Positions 51,167 through 63,670 of a DNA stretch of 64,000 bases are shown here, piece after piece. The stretch spans positions 4,688,367 to 4,752,366 of the forward strand of contig OX457043.1 of NCBI GenBank assembly GCA_949752735.1. Direction: 5' to 3'. Origin of the DNA: Lumbricus terrestris. Lineage: Eukaryota > Annelida > Clitellata > Crassiclitellata > Lumbricidae. The notes beneath the pieces are model-generated. The model did not search any database. It was not told where the DNA came from and was given only the letters and a program-made list of their open reading frames with translations. Both the position numbers and the translations under genes were made by a program. Every line of letters starts with the position of its first letter. The first letter of the stretch is position 1.

Positions 51167-54100
51167 TCAAATTCCAATCGCACCACCGTTTCCCGCAACT
51201 CCACGACCTCCAATCGCAAATCCCTGACCAGCAATTCTTCCATGGCCTTTATATCCTCCATAGTGAAGTTGCCCATCTACTCCAGAGTCCCCAGTAGCAT
51301 CTTCATGCCCGGCACCACCGCTATGGCCTTGACTTCCTCCAGCACTCCAACGTGGCAAAAATGCTCCACCTTGACCATTCAACGCACCTCCAGATCCGCC
51401 ATTCTGCCATCCTGGTCTTCCAGCTCCACCTTGACCAATCAGCGGAACTCCCGATCCTCCATTCTGCCATCCTGGTCTTCCAGCTCCACCTTGACCATTC
51501 AGCGGAACTCCCGATCCTCCATTCTGCCCTCCTGGTCTTCCAGCTCCACCTTGACCATTCAGCGGAACTCCCGATCCTCCATTCTGCCCTCCTGGTCTTC
51601 CAGCTCCACCTTGACCATTCAGCGGAACTCCCGATCCTCCATTCTGCCCTCCTGGTCTTCCAGCTCCACCTTGACCATTCAGCGGAACTCCCGATCCTCC
51701 ATTCTGCCCTCCTGGTCTTACAGCTCCACCTTGACCATTCAGCGGAACTCCCGATCCTCCATTCTGCCCTCCTGGTCTTCCAGCTCCACCTTGACCATTC
51801 AGCGGAACTCCCGATCCTCCATTCTGCCCTCCTGGTCTTCCAGCTCCACCTTGACCATTCAGCGGAACTCCCGATCCTCCATTCTGCCATCCTGGTCTTC
51901 CAGCTCCACCTTGACCATTCAGCGGAACTCCCGATCCTCCATTCTGCCATACTGGTCTTCCAGCACCACCTTGACCATTCAGCGGAACTCCCGATCCTCC
52001 ATTCTGCCATTCTGGTCTTCCAGCTCCACCTTGACCATTCAGCGGAACTCCCGATCCTCCATTCTGCCCTCCTGGTCTTCCAGCTCCACCTTGACCATTC
52101 AGCGGAACTCCCGATCCTCCATTCTGCCATCCTGGTCTTCCAGCTCCACCTTGACCATTCAGCGGAACTCCCGATCCTCCATTCTGCCCTCCTGGTCTTC
52201 CAGCTCCACCCTGACCATTCAGCGGAACTACCGATCCTCCATTCTGCCCTCCTGGTCTTCCAGCTCCAAATTGACCATTCAGCGGAACTCCCGAACCTCC
52301 ATTCTGCCCTCCTGGTCTTCCAGCTCCGCCTTGAGCATTCAGCGGAACTCCCGATCCTCCATTCGGCCCTCCTGGTCTTCCAGCTCCACCTTGACCATTC
52401 AGCGGAACTCCCGATCCTCCATTCTGCCATCCTGGTCTTCCAACTCCACCTTGACCATTCAGCGGAACTACCGATCCTCCATTCTGCCCTCCTGGTCTTA
52501 TAGTTCCACCTTGACCATTCAGCGGAACTCCCGACCCTCCATTCTGCCATCCTGGTCTTCCAGCTCCACCTTGACCATTCAGCGGAACTCCCGATCCTCC
52601 ATTCTGCCATTCTGGTCTTCCGGCTCCACCTTGACCATTCAGCGGAACTCCCGATCCTCCATTCTGCCCTCCTGGTCTTCCAGCTTCACCTTGACTTTTC
52701 AGCGGAACTCCCGATCCTCCATTCTGCCATTCTGGTCTTCCAGCTCCACCTTGACCATTCAGCGGAACTCCCGATCCTCCATTCTGCCCTCCTGGTCTTC
52801 CAGCTCCACCTTGACCATTCAGCGGAACTCCCGATCCTCCATTCTGCCATCCTGGTCTTCCAGCTCCACCTTGACCATTCAGCGGAACTCCCGATCCTCC
52901 ATTCTGCCCTCCTGGTCTTCCAGCTCCACCCTGACCATTCAGCGGAACTACCGATCCTCCATTCTGCCCTCCTGGTCTTCCAGCTCCAAATTGACCATTC
53001 AGCGGAACTCCCGAACCTCCATTCTGCCCTCCTGGTCTTCCAGCTCCGCCTTGAGCATTCAGCGGAACTCCCGATCCTCCATTCGGCCCTCCTGGTCTTC
53101 CAGCTCCACCTTGACCATTCAGCGGAACTCCCGATCCTCCATTCTGCCATCCTGGTCTTCCAACTCCACCTTGACCATTCAGCGGAACTACCGATCCTCC
53201 ATTCTGCCCTCCTGGTCTTATAGTTCCACCTTGACCATTCAGCGGAACTCCCGACCCTCCATTCTGCCATCCTGGTCTTCCAGCTCCACCTTGACCATTC
53301 AGCGGAACTCCCGATCCTCCATTCTGCCATTCTGGTCTTCCGGCTCCACCTTGACCATTCAGCGGAACTCCCGATCCTCCATTCTGCCCTCCTGGTCTTC
53401 CAGCTTCACCTTGACTTTTCAGCGGAACTCCCGATCCTCCATTCTGCCTTCCTGGTCTTCCAGCTCCGCCTTGACCAATCAGCGGAACTCCCGATCCTCC
53501 ATTCTGCCCTCCTGGTCTTCCAGCTCCACCTTGACCATTCAGCGGAACTCCCGATCCTCCATTCTGCCATCCTGGTCTTCCAGCTCCACCTTGACCATTC
53601 AGCGGAACTCCCGATCCTCCATTCTGCCCTCCTGGTCTTCCAACTCCACCTTGACCATTCAGCGGAACTCCCGATCCTCCATTCTGCCCTCCTGGTCTTC
53701 CAGCTCCACCCTGACCATTCAGCGGAACTACCGATCCTCCATTCTGCCCTCCTGGTCTTCCAGCTCCACCTTGACCATTCAGCGGAACTCCCGATCCTCC
53801 ATTCTGCCCTCCTGGTCTTCCAGCTCCACCTTGACCATTCAGCGGAACTCCCGATCCTCCATTCTGCCATCCTGGTCTTCCAGCACCACCTTGACCATTC
53901 AGCGGAACTCCCGATCCTCCATTCTGCCATACTGGTCTTCCAGCACCACCTTGACCATTCAGCGGAACTCCCGATCCTCCATTCTGCCATTCTGGTCTTC
54001 CAGCTCCACCTTGACCATTCAGCGGAACTCCCGATCCTCCATTCTGCCCTCCTGGTCTTCCAGCTCCACCTTGACCATTCAGCGGAACTCCCGATCCTCC

Positions 54101-57100
54101 ATTCTGCCATCCTGGTCTTCCAGCTCCACCTTGACCATTCAGCGGAACTCCCGATCCTCCATTCTGCCCTCCTGGTCTTCCAGCTCCACCCTGACCATTC
54201 AGCGGAACTACCGATCCTCCATTCTGCCCTCCTGGTCTTCCAGCTCCACCTTGACCATTCAGCGGAACTCCCGATCCTCCATTCTGCCATCCTGGTCTTC
54301 CAGCTCCACCTTGACCATTCAGCGGAACTCCCGATCCTCCATTCTGCCATACTGGTATTCCAGCTCCACCTTGACCATTCAGCGGAACTCCCGATCCTCC
54401 ATTCTGCCATCCTGGTCTTCCAACTCCACCTTGACCATTCAGCGGAACTACCGATCCTCCATTCTGCCCTCCTGGTCTTATAGTTCCACCTTGACCATTC
54501 AGCGGAACTCCCGACCCTCCATTCTGCCATCCTGGTCTTCCAGCTCCACCTTGACCATTCAGCGGAACTCCCGATCCTCCATTCTGCCATTCTGGTCTTC
54601 CGGCTCCACCTTGACCATTCAGCGGAACTCCCGATCCTCCATTCTGCCCTCCTGGTCTTCCAGCTTCACCTTGACTTTTCAGCGGAACTCCGGATCCTCC
54701 ATTCTGCCTTCCTGGTCTTCCAGCTCCGCCTTGACCAATCAGCGGAACTCCCGATCCTCCATTCTGCCCTCCTGGTCTTCCAGCTCCACCTTGACCATTC
54801 AGCGGAACTTCCGATCCTCCATTCTGCCGTCCTGGTCTTCCAGCTCCACCTTGACCATTCAGCGGAACTCCCGATCCTCCATTCTGCCCTCCTGGTCTTC
54901 CAACTCCACCTTGACCATTCAGCGGAACTCCCGATCCTCCATTCTGCCCTTTTGGTCTTTCAGCTCCACCTTGTCCATTCAGCGGAACTCCCGATCCTCC
55001 ATTTTGCCATCGTGGTCTTCCAGCTCCACCTTGACCATTCAGCGGAACTCCCGATCCTCCATTCTGCCTTCCTGGTCTTCCGGCTCCACCTTGACCATTC
55101 AGCGGAACTTCCGATCCTCCATTCTGCCATCCTGGTCTTTCGGCTCCACCTTGACCAATCAGCGGAACTCCAGATCCTCCATTCTGCCCTCCTGGTCTTC
55201 CACCTCCACCTTGACCATTCAGCGCAATTCCTGATCCTCCATTCTGCCATCCTGGTTTTCCAGCTCCACCTTGACCATTCAGCGGAACACCCGATCCTCC
55301 ATTCTGCCCTCCTGGTCTTCCAGCTCCACCTTGACCATTCAGCGGAACTCCCGATCCTCCATTCTGCCCTCCTGGTCTTCCAGCTCCACCTTGACCATTC
55401 AGCGGAACTCCCGATCCACCATTCTGCCATCCTGGTCTTCCAGCTCCACCTTGACCATTCAGCGGAACTCCCGATCCTCCAATCTGCCATCTTGGTCTTC
55501 CACCTCCACCTTGACCATTCAGCGGAACTCCCGATCCTCCATTCAGCCCTCCTGGTCTTCCAGCTCCACCTTGACCAATCAGCGGAACTCCAGATCCTCC
55601 ATTCTGCCCTCCTGGTCTTCCAGCTCCTCCTTGACCAATCAGCGGAACTCCCGATCCTCCATTCTGCCATCCTGGTCTTCCAGCTCCACCTTGACCATTC
55701 AGCGGAACTCCCGATCCTCCATTCCGCCATCCTGGTCTTCCAGCTCCACCTTGACCATTCAGCGGAACTCCCGATCCTCCATTCTGCCATCCTGGTCTTC
55801 CAGCTCCACCTTGACCATTCAGCGGAACTCCCGATCCTCCATTCCGCCATCCTGGTTTTCCAGCTCCACCTTGACCATTCAGCGGAACTCCCGATCCTCC
55901 ATTCTGCCCTCCTGGTCTTCCAGCTCCACCTTGACCATTCAGCGGAACTCCCGATCCTCCATTCTGCCCTCCTGGTCTTCCGGCTCCACCTTGACCATTC
56001 AGCGGAACTCCCGATCCTCCATTCTGCCCTCCTGGTCTTCCAGCTCCACCTTGACCAATCAGCAGAACTCCCGATCCTCCATTCTGCCATCCTGGTTTTC
56101 CAGCTCCACCTTGACCATTCAACGCAATTCCTGATCCTTCATTCTGCTTTCCTGGTCTTCCAGCCCCACCTTTACCATTCAACGCAATTACTGATCCCTC
56201 ATTCTGCCCTACTGGTCTTCCACCTCCACCTTGACCATTCAAAGCACCTAAAGCACTTTCCAATCCTCCATTCTGCCTTCCTATTCTTTCGGGTTCATTT
56301 TGTCCTGAATCTCTTCTATGGCCTTGAGTACCTTCAGTTTGTGATCCTGGTAATAACGCAGCTCCAGGACCTTGGCCTGTCAAAGAATTTGTTGCTCCTA
56401 AATGACCTTGAGTTCCCCCTGTATATGACCCTGGTAATAACTCAGCTCCAGGACCTTGGCTTGTCGATGAATGTATTGATCCTAAATGACCTTGAATCCT
56501 TCCAGTATTTGGTCCGGGTAATAACTCAGCTCCAGGACCTTGGCCTGTCGAAGTCGCACCAGATCCTACATTCCCTCCACGACCTTGAGTTCCTACAGAA
56601 TTTGGTACGGGTGATAACGGAGATACAGGACCTTTGATGGTCGAAGTTTCACTAGATCCTGCATTTTCTCCATGATCTTGAGTTTCTCCAGTATTTGGTA
56701 CTGGTGATAACGCAGATACAGGACCTTTGATGGTCGAAGTTCCAATAGATCCTGCATTTCCTCCATGACCTTGAGTTCCTCCAGTATTTGGTACTGGTGA
56801 TAACGCATATACAGGACCTTTGATGGTCGAAGTTCCACTAGGTCCTGCATTTCCTCCATGACCTTGAGTTCCTCCAGTTTTTGGTACTGGTGATAACGGA
56901 GATACAGGACCTTGGATTGTCGAAGTTCCCTCAGATCCTGCATTTCCTCCATGACCTTGAGTTCCTCCAGTATTTGGTACTGGTGACAACGTAGATACAG
57001 GACCTTTGATGGTCGAAGTTCCACCAGATCCTGCATTTCCTCCATGACCTTGAGTTCCTCCAGTTTTTGGTACTGGTGATAACGCATATACATGACCTTT

Positions 57101-60100
57101 GAAGGTCGAAGTTCCACCAGATCCTGCATTTCCTCCATGACCTTGAGTTCCTCCAGTATTGGGTACGGGTGATAACGCAGATACAGGACCTTTGATGGTC
57201 GAAGTTCTCCCGGATCCTGCATTTCCTCCATGACCTTGAGTTCCTCCAGTATTTGGTACTGGTGATAACGTAGATACAGGACCTTTGATGGTCGAAGTTC
57301 CACCAGATCCTGCATTTCCTCCATGACCTTGAGTTCCTCCAGTATTTGGTACAGGTGATAACGCAGACACAGGACCTTTGATGGTCGAAGTTCCACCAGA
57401 TCCTGCATTTCCCCCATGACCTTGAGTTCCTCCAGTTTTTGGTACTGGTGATAACGGAGATACAGGACCTTTGATGGTCGAAGTTCTCCCAGATCCTGCA
57501 TTTCCTCCATGACCCTGAGTTCCTCCAGTATTTGGTACTGGTGATAACGGAGATACAGGACTTTTGATGGTCGAAGTTCCACCAGAACCTGCATTTCCTC
57601 CATGACCTTGAGTTCCTCCAGTGTTTGATACTGCTGATAACGCATATACAGGACCTTTGATGGTCGAAGTTCCAATAGATCCTGCATTTCCTTCAAGACT
57701 TTGAGTTCCTCCAGTTTTTGGTACTGGTGATAACGGAGATACAGGACCTTTGATGGTCGAAGTTTCACTTGATCCTGCATTTCCTCCATGACCTTGAGTT
57801 CCTCCAGTATTTGGTACTGGTGATAACGCAGTTACAGGACCTTTGATGGTCGAAGTTCCACCAGATCCTGCATTTCCTCCATGACCTTGAGTTCCTACAG
57901 TATTTGGTACTGGTGATAACGCATATACAAGACCTTTGATGGTCGAAGTTCCACCAGATCCTGCATTTCCTCCATGACCTTGAGTTCCTCCAGTATTTGG
58001 TACTGGTGATAACGCATATACAGGACCTTTGATGGTCGAAGTTCCACCAGATCCTGCATTTCCTCCATGACCTTGAGTTCCTCCAGTATTGGGTACTGGT
58101 GATAACGCAGATACAGGACCTTTGATGGTCGAAGTTCTCCCAGATCCTGCATTTCCCCCATGACCTTGAGTTCCTCCAGTATTTGGTACTGGTGATAACG
58201 TAGATACAGGACCTTTGATGGTCGAAGTTCCACCAGATCCTGCATTTCCTCCATGACCTTGAGTTCCTCCAGTATTTGGTACTGGTGATAACGCAGACAC
58301 AGGACCTTTGATGGTCGAAGTTCCACCAGATCCTGCATTTCCCCCATGACCTTGAGTTCCTCCAGTTTTTGGTACAGGTGATAACGCAGATACAGGACCT
58401 TTGATGGTCGAAGTTCCAATAGATCCTGCATTTCCTCCAAGACTTTGAGTTCCTCCAGTTTTTGGTACTGGTGATAACGGAGATACAGGACCTTTGATGG
58501 TCGAAGTTTCACTTGATCCTGCATTTCCTCCATGACCTTGAGTTCCTCCAGTATTTGGTACTGGTGATAACGGAGATACAGGACTTTTGACGGTCGAAGT
58601 TCCACCAGAACCTGCATTTCCCCCATGACCTTGAGTTCCTCCAGTGTTTGATACTGGTGATAACGCATATACAGGACCTTTGATGGTCGAAGTTCCAATA
58701 GATCCTGCATTTCCTCCAAGACTTTGAGTTCCTCCAGTTTTTGGCGCTGGTGACAACGGAGATACAGGACCTTTGATGGTCGAAGTTTCACTTGATCCTG
58801 CATTTCCTCCATGACCTTGAGTTCCTCCAGTATTTGGTACTGGTGATAACGCAGATACAGGACCTTTGATGGTCGAAGTTTCACTTGATCCTGCATTTCC
58901 TCCATGACCTTGAGTTCCTACAGTATTTGGTACTGGTGATAACGCATATAAAAGACCTTTGATGGTCGAAGTTCCACCAGATCCTGCATTTCCTCCATGA
59001 CCTTGAGTTCCTCCAGTATTTGGTACTGGTGATAACGCATATACATGACCTTTGATGGTCGAAGTTCCACCAGATCCTGCATTTCCTCCATGACCTTGAG
59101 TTCCTCCAGTTTTTGGTACTGGTGATAACAGAGATACAGGACCTTTGATGGTCGAAGTTCTCCCAGATCCTGCATTTCCTTTATGACCTTGAGTTCCTCC
59201 AGTATTTGGTACTGGTGATAACGCAGATACAGGACCTTTGATGGTCGAAGTTCCACCAGATCCTGCATTTCCTCCATGACCTTGAGTTCCTCCAGTATTT
59301 GGTACTGGTGATAACGCAGATACAGGACCTTTGATGGTCGAAGTTCCACCAGATCCTGCATTTCCTCCATGACCTTGAGTTCCTCCAGTTTTTGGTACTG
59401 GTGATAACGTAGATACAGGACCTTTGATGGTCGAAGTTCTCCCAGATCCTGCATTTCCTCCATGACCTTGAGTTCCTCCAGTATTTGGTACTGGTGATAA
59501 CGCAGATACAGGACCTTTAACGGTCGAAGTTCCACCAGATCCTGCATTTCCCCCATGACCTTGAGTTACTCCAGTATTTGGTACTGGTGATAACGCATAT
59601 ACAGGACCTTTGATGGTCGAAGTTCCACCAGATCCTTCATTTCCTCCATGACCTTGAGTTCCTTCAGTATTTGGTACTGGTGATAACGGAGAGACAGGAA
59701 CTTGGATTGTCGAAGTTCCACCAGATCCTGCATTTCCTCCATGACCTTGACTTCCTCCAGTATTTGATCCTGGTGATGACGCAGTTCCAGGACCTTGGCC
59801 AGTCGAAGTTCCATCAGATCCTACATTTCCCCCTTGACCTTTACTTCCTCCAGTATTTGACCCTGGTGATGACGCAGCTCCAGGACCTTGGCCAGTCGAA
59901 GTTCCACCAGAACCTGCATTTCCTTCTTGACCTTGACTTCCTTCAGTATTACCACGTGGCAATAACACAGCTCGATCGTGGCCTTGACTTCCACCATTCG
60001 GCAATACTAGTATTCCCGTTCCACCTAGGCTTATTGAGCCACCTTCCGATCCTGCATATCCGCCATGATATTTGTTTCCAACAGTGCGCAATCCTCCTCC

Positions 60101-60198
60101 TGTGTCAACTGTTAGTGCAGTCCTTTTCTTGCGTGTCAAGATGCTGGATTTGAGTACCGTGTCTCCTGCGAGGTTACCAGCTTCGTGGATACTTCCTT
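51167..60198 (-). CDS. Giant glycine-rich tandem-repeat protein (terminal exon, 5' exons not seen)
   Basis: An uninterrupted frame of about 3,010 codons, read from an apparent acceptor (TTCTGTTACAG, boundary near 60198) to the stop at 51167. It begins GSIHEAGNLAGDTVLKSS; no ATG lies near, so earlier exons are expected. Order: a Gly-rich leader (about 59750-60100), about 33 repeats of 31 residues (GGTSTIKGPVSALSPVPNTG type), a transition (about 56280-56590), about 80 repeats of 20 residues (QNGGSGVPLNGQGGAGRPGG type), and a unique tail ending GRGVAGNGGAIGI. All units are multiples of three bases, and no stop occurs on this frame in 9 kb. The composition recalls extracellular structural, adhesive or biomineral-matrix proteins, but I recognise no family. 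Other long open frames on both strands here are shadows of the periodicity. Confidence 0.75.
51380..56280 (-). repeat. 60-bp tandem array (about 80 units)
   Basis: Each 60-bp unit encodes 20 residues. Most differences are single bases that swap G, W, E, R or V at a fixed position. Higher-order copies are visible: about 52001-52720 recurs as about 52721-53440 (offset 720 bp, 12 units), and about 53161-53700 recurs at about 54421-54960 (offset 1,260 bp, 21 units). Confidence 0.95.
56590..59700 (-). repeat. 93-bp tandem array (about 33 units)
   Basis: Each 93-bp unit encodes 31 residues with the core STIKGPVSALSPVPNTGGTQ. Variation is concentrated at a few positions (A/P/T after VS, N/K before TGGTQ, GG/SE/GR before TST). 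Confidence 0.93.
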
Positions 60199-60204
60199 CT
60201 GTAA

Positions 60205-60725
60205 CAGAAATAAAACATACGTCCTCGTGTCACAGGCGTACGAGTGTGGACACGTACGTGCATTGCATATTATACATAATATACAAAACAGTGTTTATAA
60301 TTGCGACGAAGTACTCGCAAGAGGACTGCTACGTGATATTCGCCAACTGTCTGGAGTTGATGGTTACATCTTTCAGCAAGACGAAGCGCTGGCGCATCGT
60401 TCATGTCATAATTATAAAAAATTATGGTTGCCTATCTGAACGCTAACGTGCCAGAGTTTATTGAACCGGAAAACTGGCCACCGAACGGTCCGGATTTAAA
60501 CCCGATTGACTGTTCGATCTGGGGATGTCTTCAGCAACAGTTACTGGTCTATCACGAACCGATACGTGACGTTGAACATTTTAAAGAAGTGATTCTTTGC
60601 TGCTGGGCTGAAATAACCCAAGCGCTGCGCTGGTGTACTTAGGACATCAATCTGTGGTCGTCTCGTGTTGATGCAGTCATTAAAGCACGTGGTGGACATA
60701 TTGAGTACTTGTTTGACTGATCGTA
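60205..60725 (+). mobile_element. mariner-type transposase remnant
   Basis: Three frames together give the C-terminal half of a transposase: VDGYIFQQDEALAHRSCHNY, then VPEFIEPENWPPNGPDLNPI with DCSIWG, and finally VDAVIKARGGHIEYLFD and a stop. Two catalytic Asp motifs are visible. Frame shifts and missing ends show that it is dead. It lies just upstream of the terminal exon of the glycine-rich gene, probably in its intron. Confidence 0.75.
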
Positions 60726-60729
60726 AATC

Positions 60730-62760
60730 CACTCAAGATATTAATTGTTATTAATAATTATTGTTAGTACTAATTAAGTGATTGTTTAGAATTGACATAT
60801 TCAGTTTCAGACTTCGGTTTTTCTTGCAGTTTTATGGCAAGAAAATGGCACGCCGAATATTACTAGCATTATCTCAAGACGTCGTAACAGTATCTCGAAG
60901 ATATTTTGCAGAATGATAGAATGATAGAATGGAGTATTATGTTCAATCTGATATATTGGACAAGACGCTCAGATAAAAAGTATTCGTTAAGGCGTCAAAA
61001 TTGTTGCATTTCTAGAGGCCACCCTGTAGATCATGCCTTACCCTGGCGTAATTATGTCATAGCCTGGGAGATTATGTCCTATCTGGGAGGGTAATGTCCG
61101 AGAATTATGTCCAGGCGATAATGCCCGATCAATAAACGGGGTGTCACAGTCCATTGTGATTGTAACTTCTTAGATTGCAAAATTATGACAATAATAGAAA
61201 ATGATGGCCATTAATTTTGGACGTCATTTTGATTTTCTTTCCATCTCTCATCTGGAATTACGGTAAATTAGATCTACCCTTGATGAGCCTTGCGAAGATG
61301 TCTAAGTTAAACTCCTTGCTTTATAAATCGATCAAATCCTACTTTTTAGCAGGGCCGTAGCAGCAAAGAACGTGGTCCCCTTCGAACATTATGTCCGAGG
61401 CGGTAAATGGAATGAGGTATTTATTTTATGCAATATACAGAGTTCATATTATATATTATACTAGCTGAATTACCCGGCGTTGCCCGGGACAATTTCGGAT
61501 TTTAGTTCCCAGTCACGTCTGACCACGCTCCCACGCCCGGGAAATTTCGGTTTTCATCCCCCGCCACGCCTGACTCCGCTCCCACGTCGCCCTTCTCACC
61601 TCGCCTTCTTCCATCGGGCCCAACCCGGTCCAACCACTTTGAGTGCCCGGCGTTGCCCGTGAAATTTATGCTTTCGGTCCAACCAAGCTCCCATGGCACC
61701 CGTCAATGTTTACGCTATAGTCAGCATTTTTGCGAAACCGCATGCCAAAAGATCTGCCATCGGCGAAAAATGAGGTTAAAATCTATTGGTTCGTTGAAAA
61801 CCGATCGGCCAAAATTATTGCGTCTTAAATAGGCTTCTGATACATACGACACGGTATAGATATTAATTAACGTCATAACGCGCTATAATTTTAAAATCAG
61901 CCATGACGTCATTAATGTAATGGTTTCAATCCTCAATATAGGCCTAATCATCGATGGTTTTAATGTCTGTTGATAATGATGGTTGTATGCAAATGGCGTC
62001 TTAAAACCACGTTAGCATTGCGATAGAAAATAAAAAATTTCAAGCTCGAGAAAAGGTAATATTTTTGGATCGCTAATCCCGATAGTGTTTTCCGCGGGTG
62101 CTAAGAAGTTGTTTTGTAAATTTTAGGAAAAAATCGGTCGCGTGGATGAGGAGAATTTTTATCAACCACCCGCTACAACTTGTATTTTATAGGTTTAGAT
62201 ACATAGGCCTGCAGTGTACATGTACTACGTATTTACTTCATGATTTTGTCGGTAAAAACCGTAAAATCCACATGGATTGTGCAGTGACTTCAATAAATGT
62301 CAATCACCTAGTTATACCTTTCATTTTTTGGTCGCTTTAGGGCCATAGGCGTAACTTTCTATTGTGACGGTGGTGTCCAGTCACCACCACTTTTAAAAGT
62401 GGTGGTGAAATTCACCACCACTTTTTGGTCCTGCAAAAAATAATTTTTTGGCATGGAAGCATTTGGCTGTCTTCCGCTAAGGCTATAATTCATTCTTAAA
62501 ATCAAGAGGCAGAGTAGAAAATAGATAGAGAAATTGAGATAAGGGAGAATTATAGAAAGAAACATCGCATCAAAGTTGATAGACTGCTTGATAGGACTGC
62601 ATATATAGGTTATACTGCGCACGATTTGACTGAATTTTCCAGTTTATCATTAGCCGTAACTTCGATCATTTGATTATTGGCGAATGGCAATTGTCGCATC
62701 TTTAGCACTACTGGAATTAGCCTTTTATAGTTGTTACTTCTTGCAGTCTGTGACCATACG
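60730..62760. other. Non-coding, scattered repeats
   Basis: It contains a common repeat word (GAATTACCCGGCGTTGCCCG near 61472, with a partial second copy near 61645) and a perfect 28-bp palindrome of CACCACCAC type at 62381-62408. I find no exon that clearly continues the glycine-rich gene. Confidence 0.45.
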
Positions 62761-62769
62761 CAGCAGTGC

Positions 62770-63230
62770 TTACTTAGTCACTTAGTCCTTCCCGTGCAGG
62801 TCTGCACATCGGGCAAGGTACTTCCTCCACTCGCCCCTGCCCATTGCCAGTTCTTCATCCTCCCTTCTATATGACATCTCCAGACAGCTCAATTAATTTA
62901 CCTTTGATGAGGCCATATAAAAAAGTTCTTTCATGGTCGTCCTCTCTTGCTTCTACTTCCTGCATCCCAGGACATCACCTGTTTGGCTCTTCGATTCTCG
63001 TCCACGCGAAAAACGTGCCACATCCACCTCAGTATTCTTTTTCTAATGATGTTTTCCGTACCTTCTTGTACCGTCTTCTCTCTTACGACTTTATTTGTTA
63101 TCTTGTCCAGCCACGATACATAACAGAATCCTTCTCAGCCACCTATGGTGTGCTGCCTCCAGTCTTTTCCTGTTTGTTGTCGTCATGGGCCACGTCTCAG
63201 ATCTGTATGTATACGCTATAGCACTGTGCT
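62770..63230 (-). mobile_element. LINE remnant (minus)
   Basis: In minus-strand frames, fragments such as TETWPMTTTNRKRLEAAHHR and WLRRILLC are followed by VMSWDAGSRSKRGRP-like text, typical of the C-terminal part of a non-LTR ORF2. Several stops and shifts are present. Confidence 0.55.
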
Positions 63231-63242
63231 CACAGCCAGTGC

Positions 63243-63670
63243 CTGTTGCATATTTTTTCATTCATTCATTCATTATTAGCATTTATATAGCGCCCCTTCA
63301 AGAAACTACTCAGAGGCGCTCCCAGCCCAGCCACGGCAAAAGAAAAAAGATTTAAGGGACTTAAGGAATAAGGATTGACTGGTCAGGTGGAGGAGATGGA
63401 GGTTAGGGGGGAGGTCATTCCAGATTGACGGCCCCACAACCGAGAAGGCTCGACATTGTCTGGTAGCCAAGCGAGCCCGTGGAACAAGCAGTTGTCCCTT
63501 CGCAGCAGAGCGAAGGGCCCGACGCGCTTCAATGTCAGAGACTGGGCGACAAAGAATGCGCAGGTAGGATGGAGCGCAACCAAGGATACAACGTGAGACC
63601 AGGGCAGCAATTCGATAATGGATGCGTTGGGCTATTGGCAACCAATGCAGCACATCACGCATGTAGGTAG
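63243..63670 (-). mobile_element. LINE 3' end (minus) with SINE-like tail
   Basis: The frame 63306-63662 encodes VLHWLPIAQRIHYRIAALVS, ARRALRSAAKGQLLVPRARL, AFSVVGPSIWNDLPPNL, the conserved C-terminal stretch of a non-LTR ORF2. After it comes GGGAGCGCCTCTGAGTAGTT, CTTGAAGGGGCGCTATATAA and (GAAT)n at 63259-63270. This tail is the same as that of the SINE family in this window. Confidence 0.75.

Noticed and set aside
51242..55234. Plus-strand open frame of 1,330 codons with a Ser/Thr/Arg-rich 20-residue repeat, and similar long frames on both strands up to 59814
   Set aside because: They are produced by the 60-bp and 93-bp periodicity. Only one minus-strand frame is open over the whole 9 kb including both repeat families and the unique ends.
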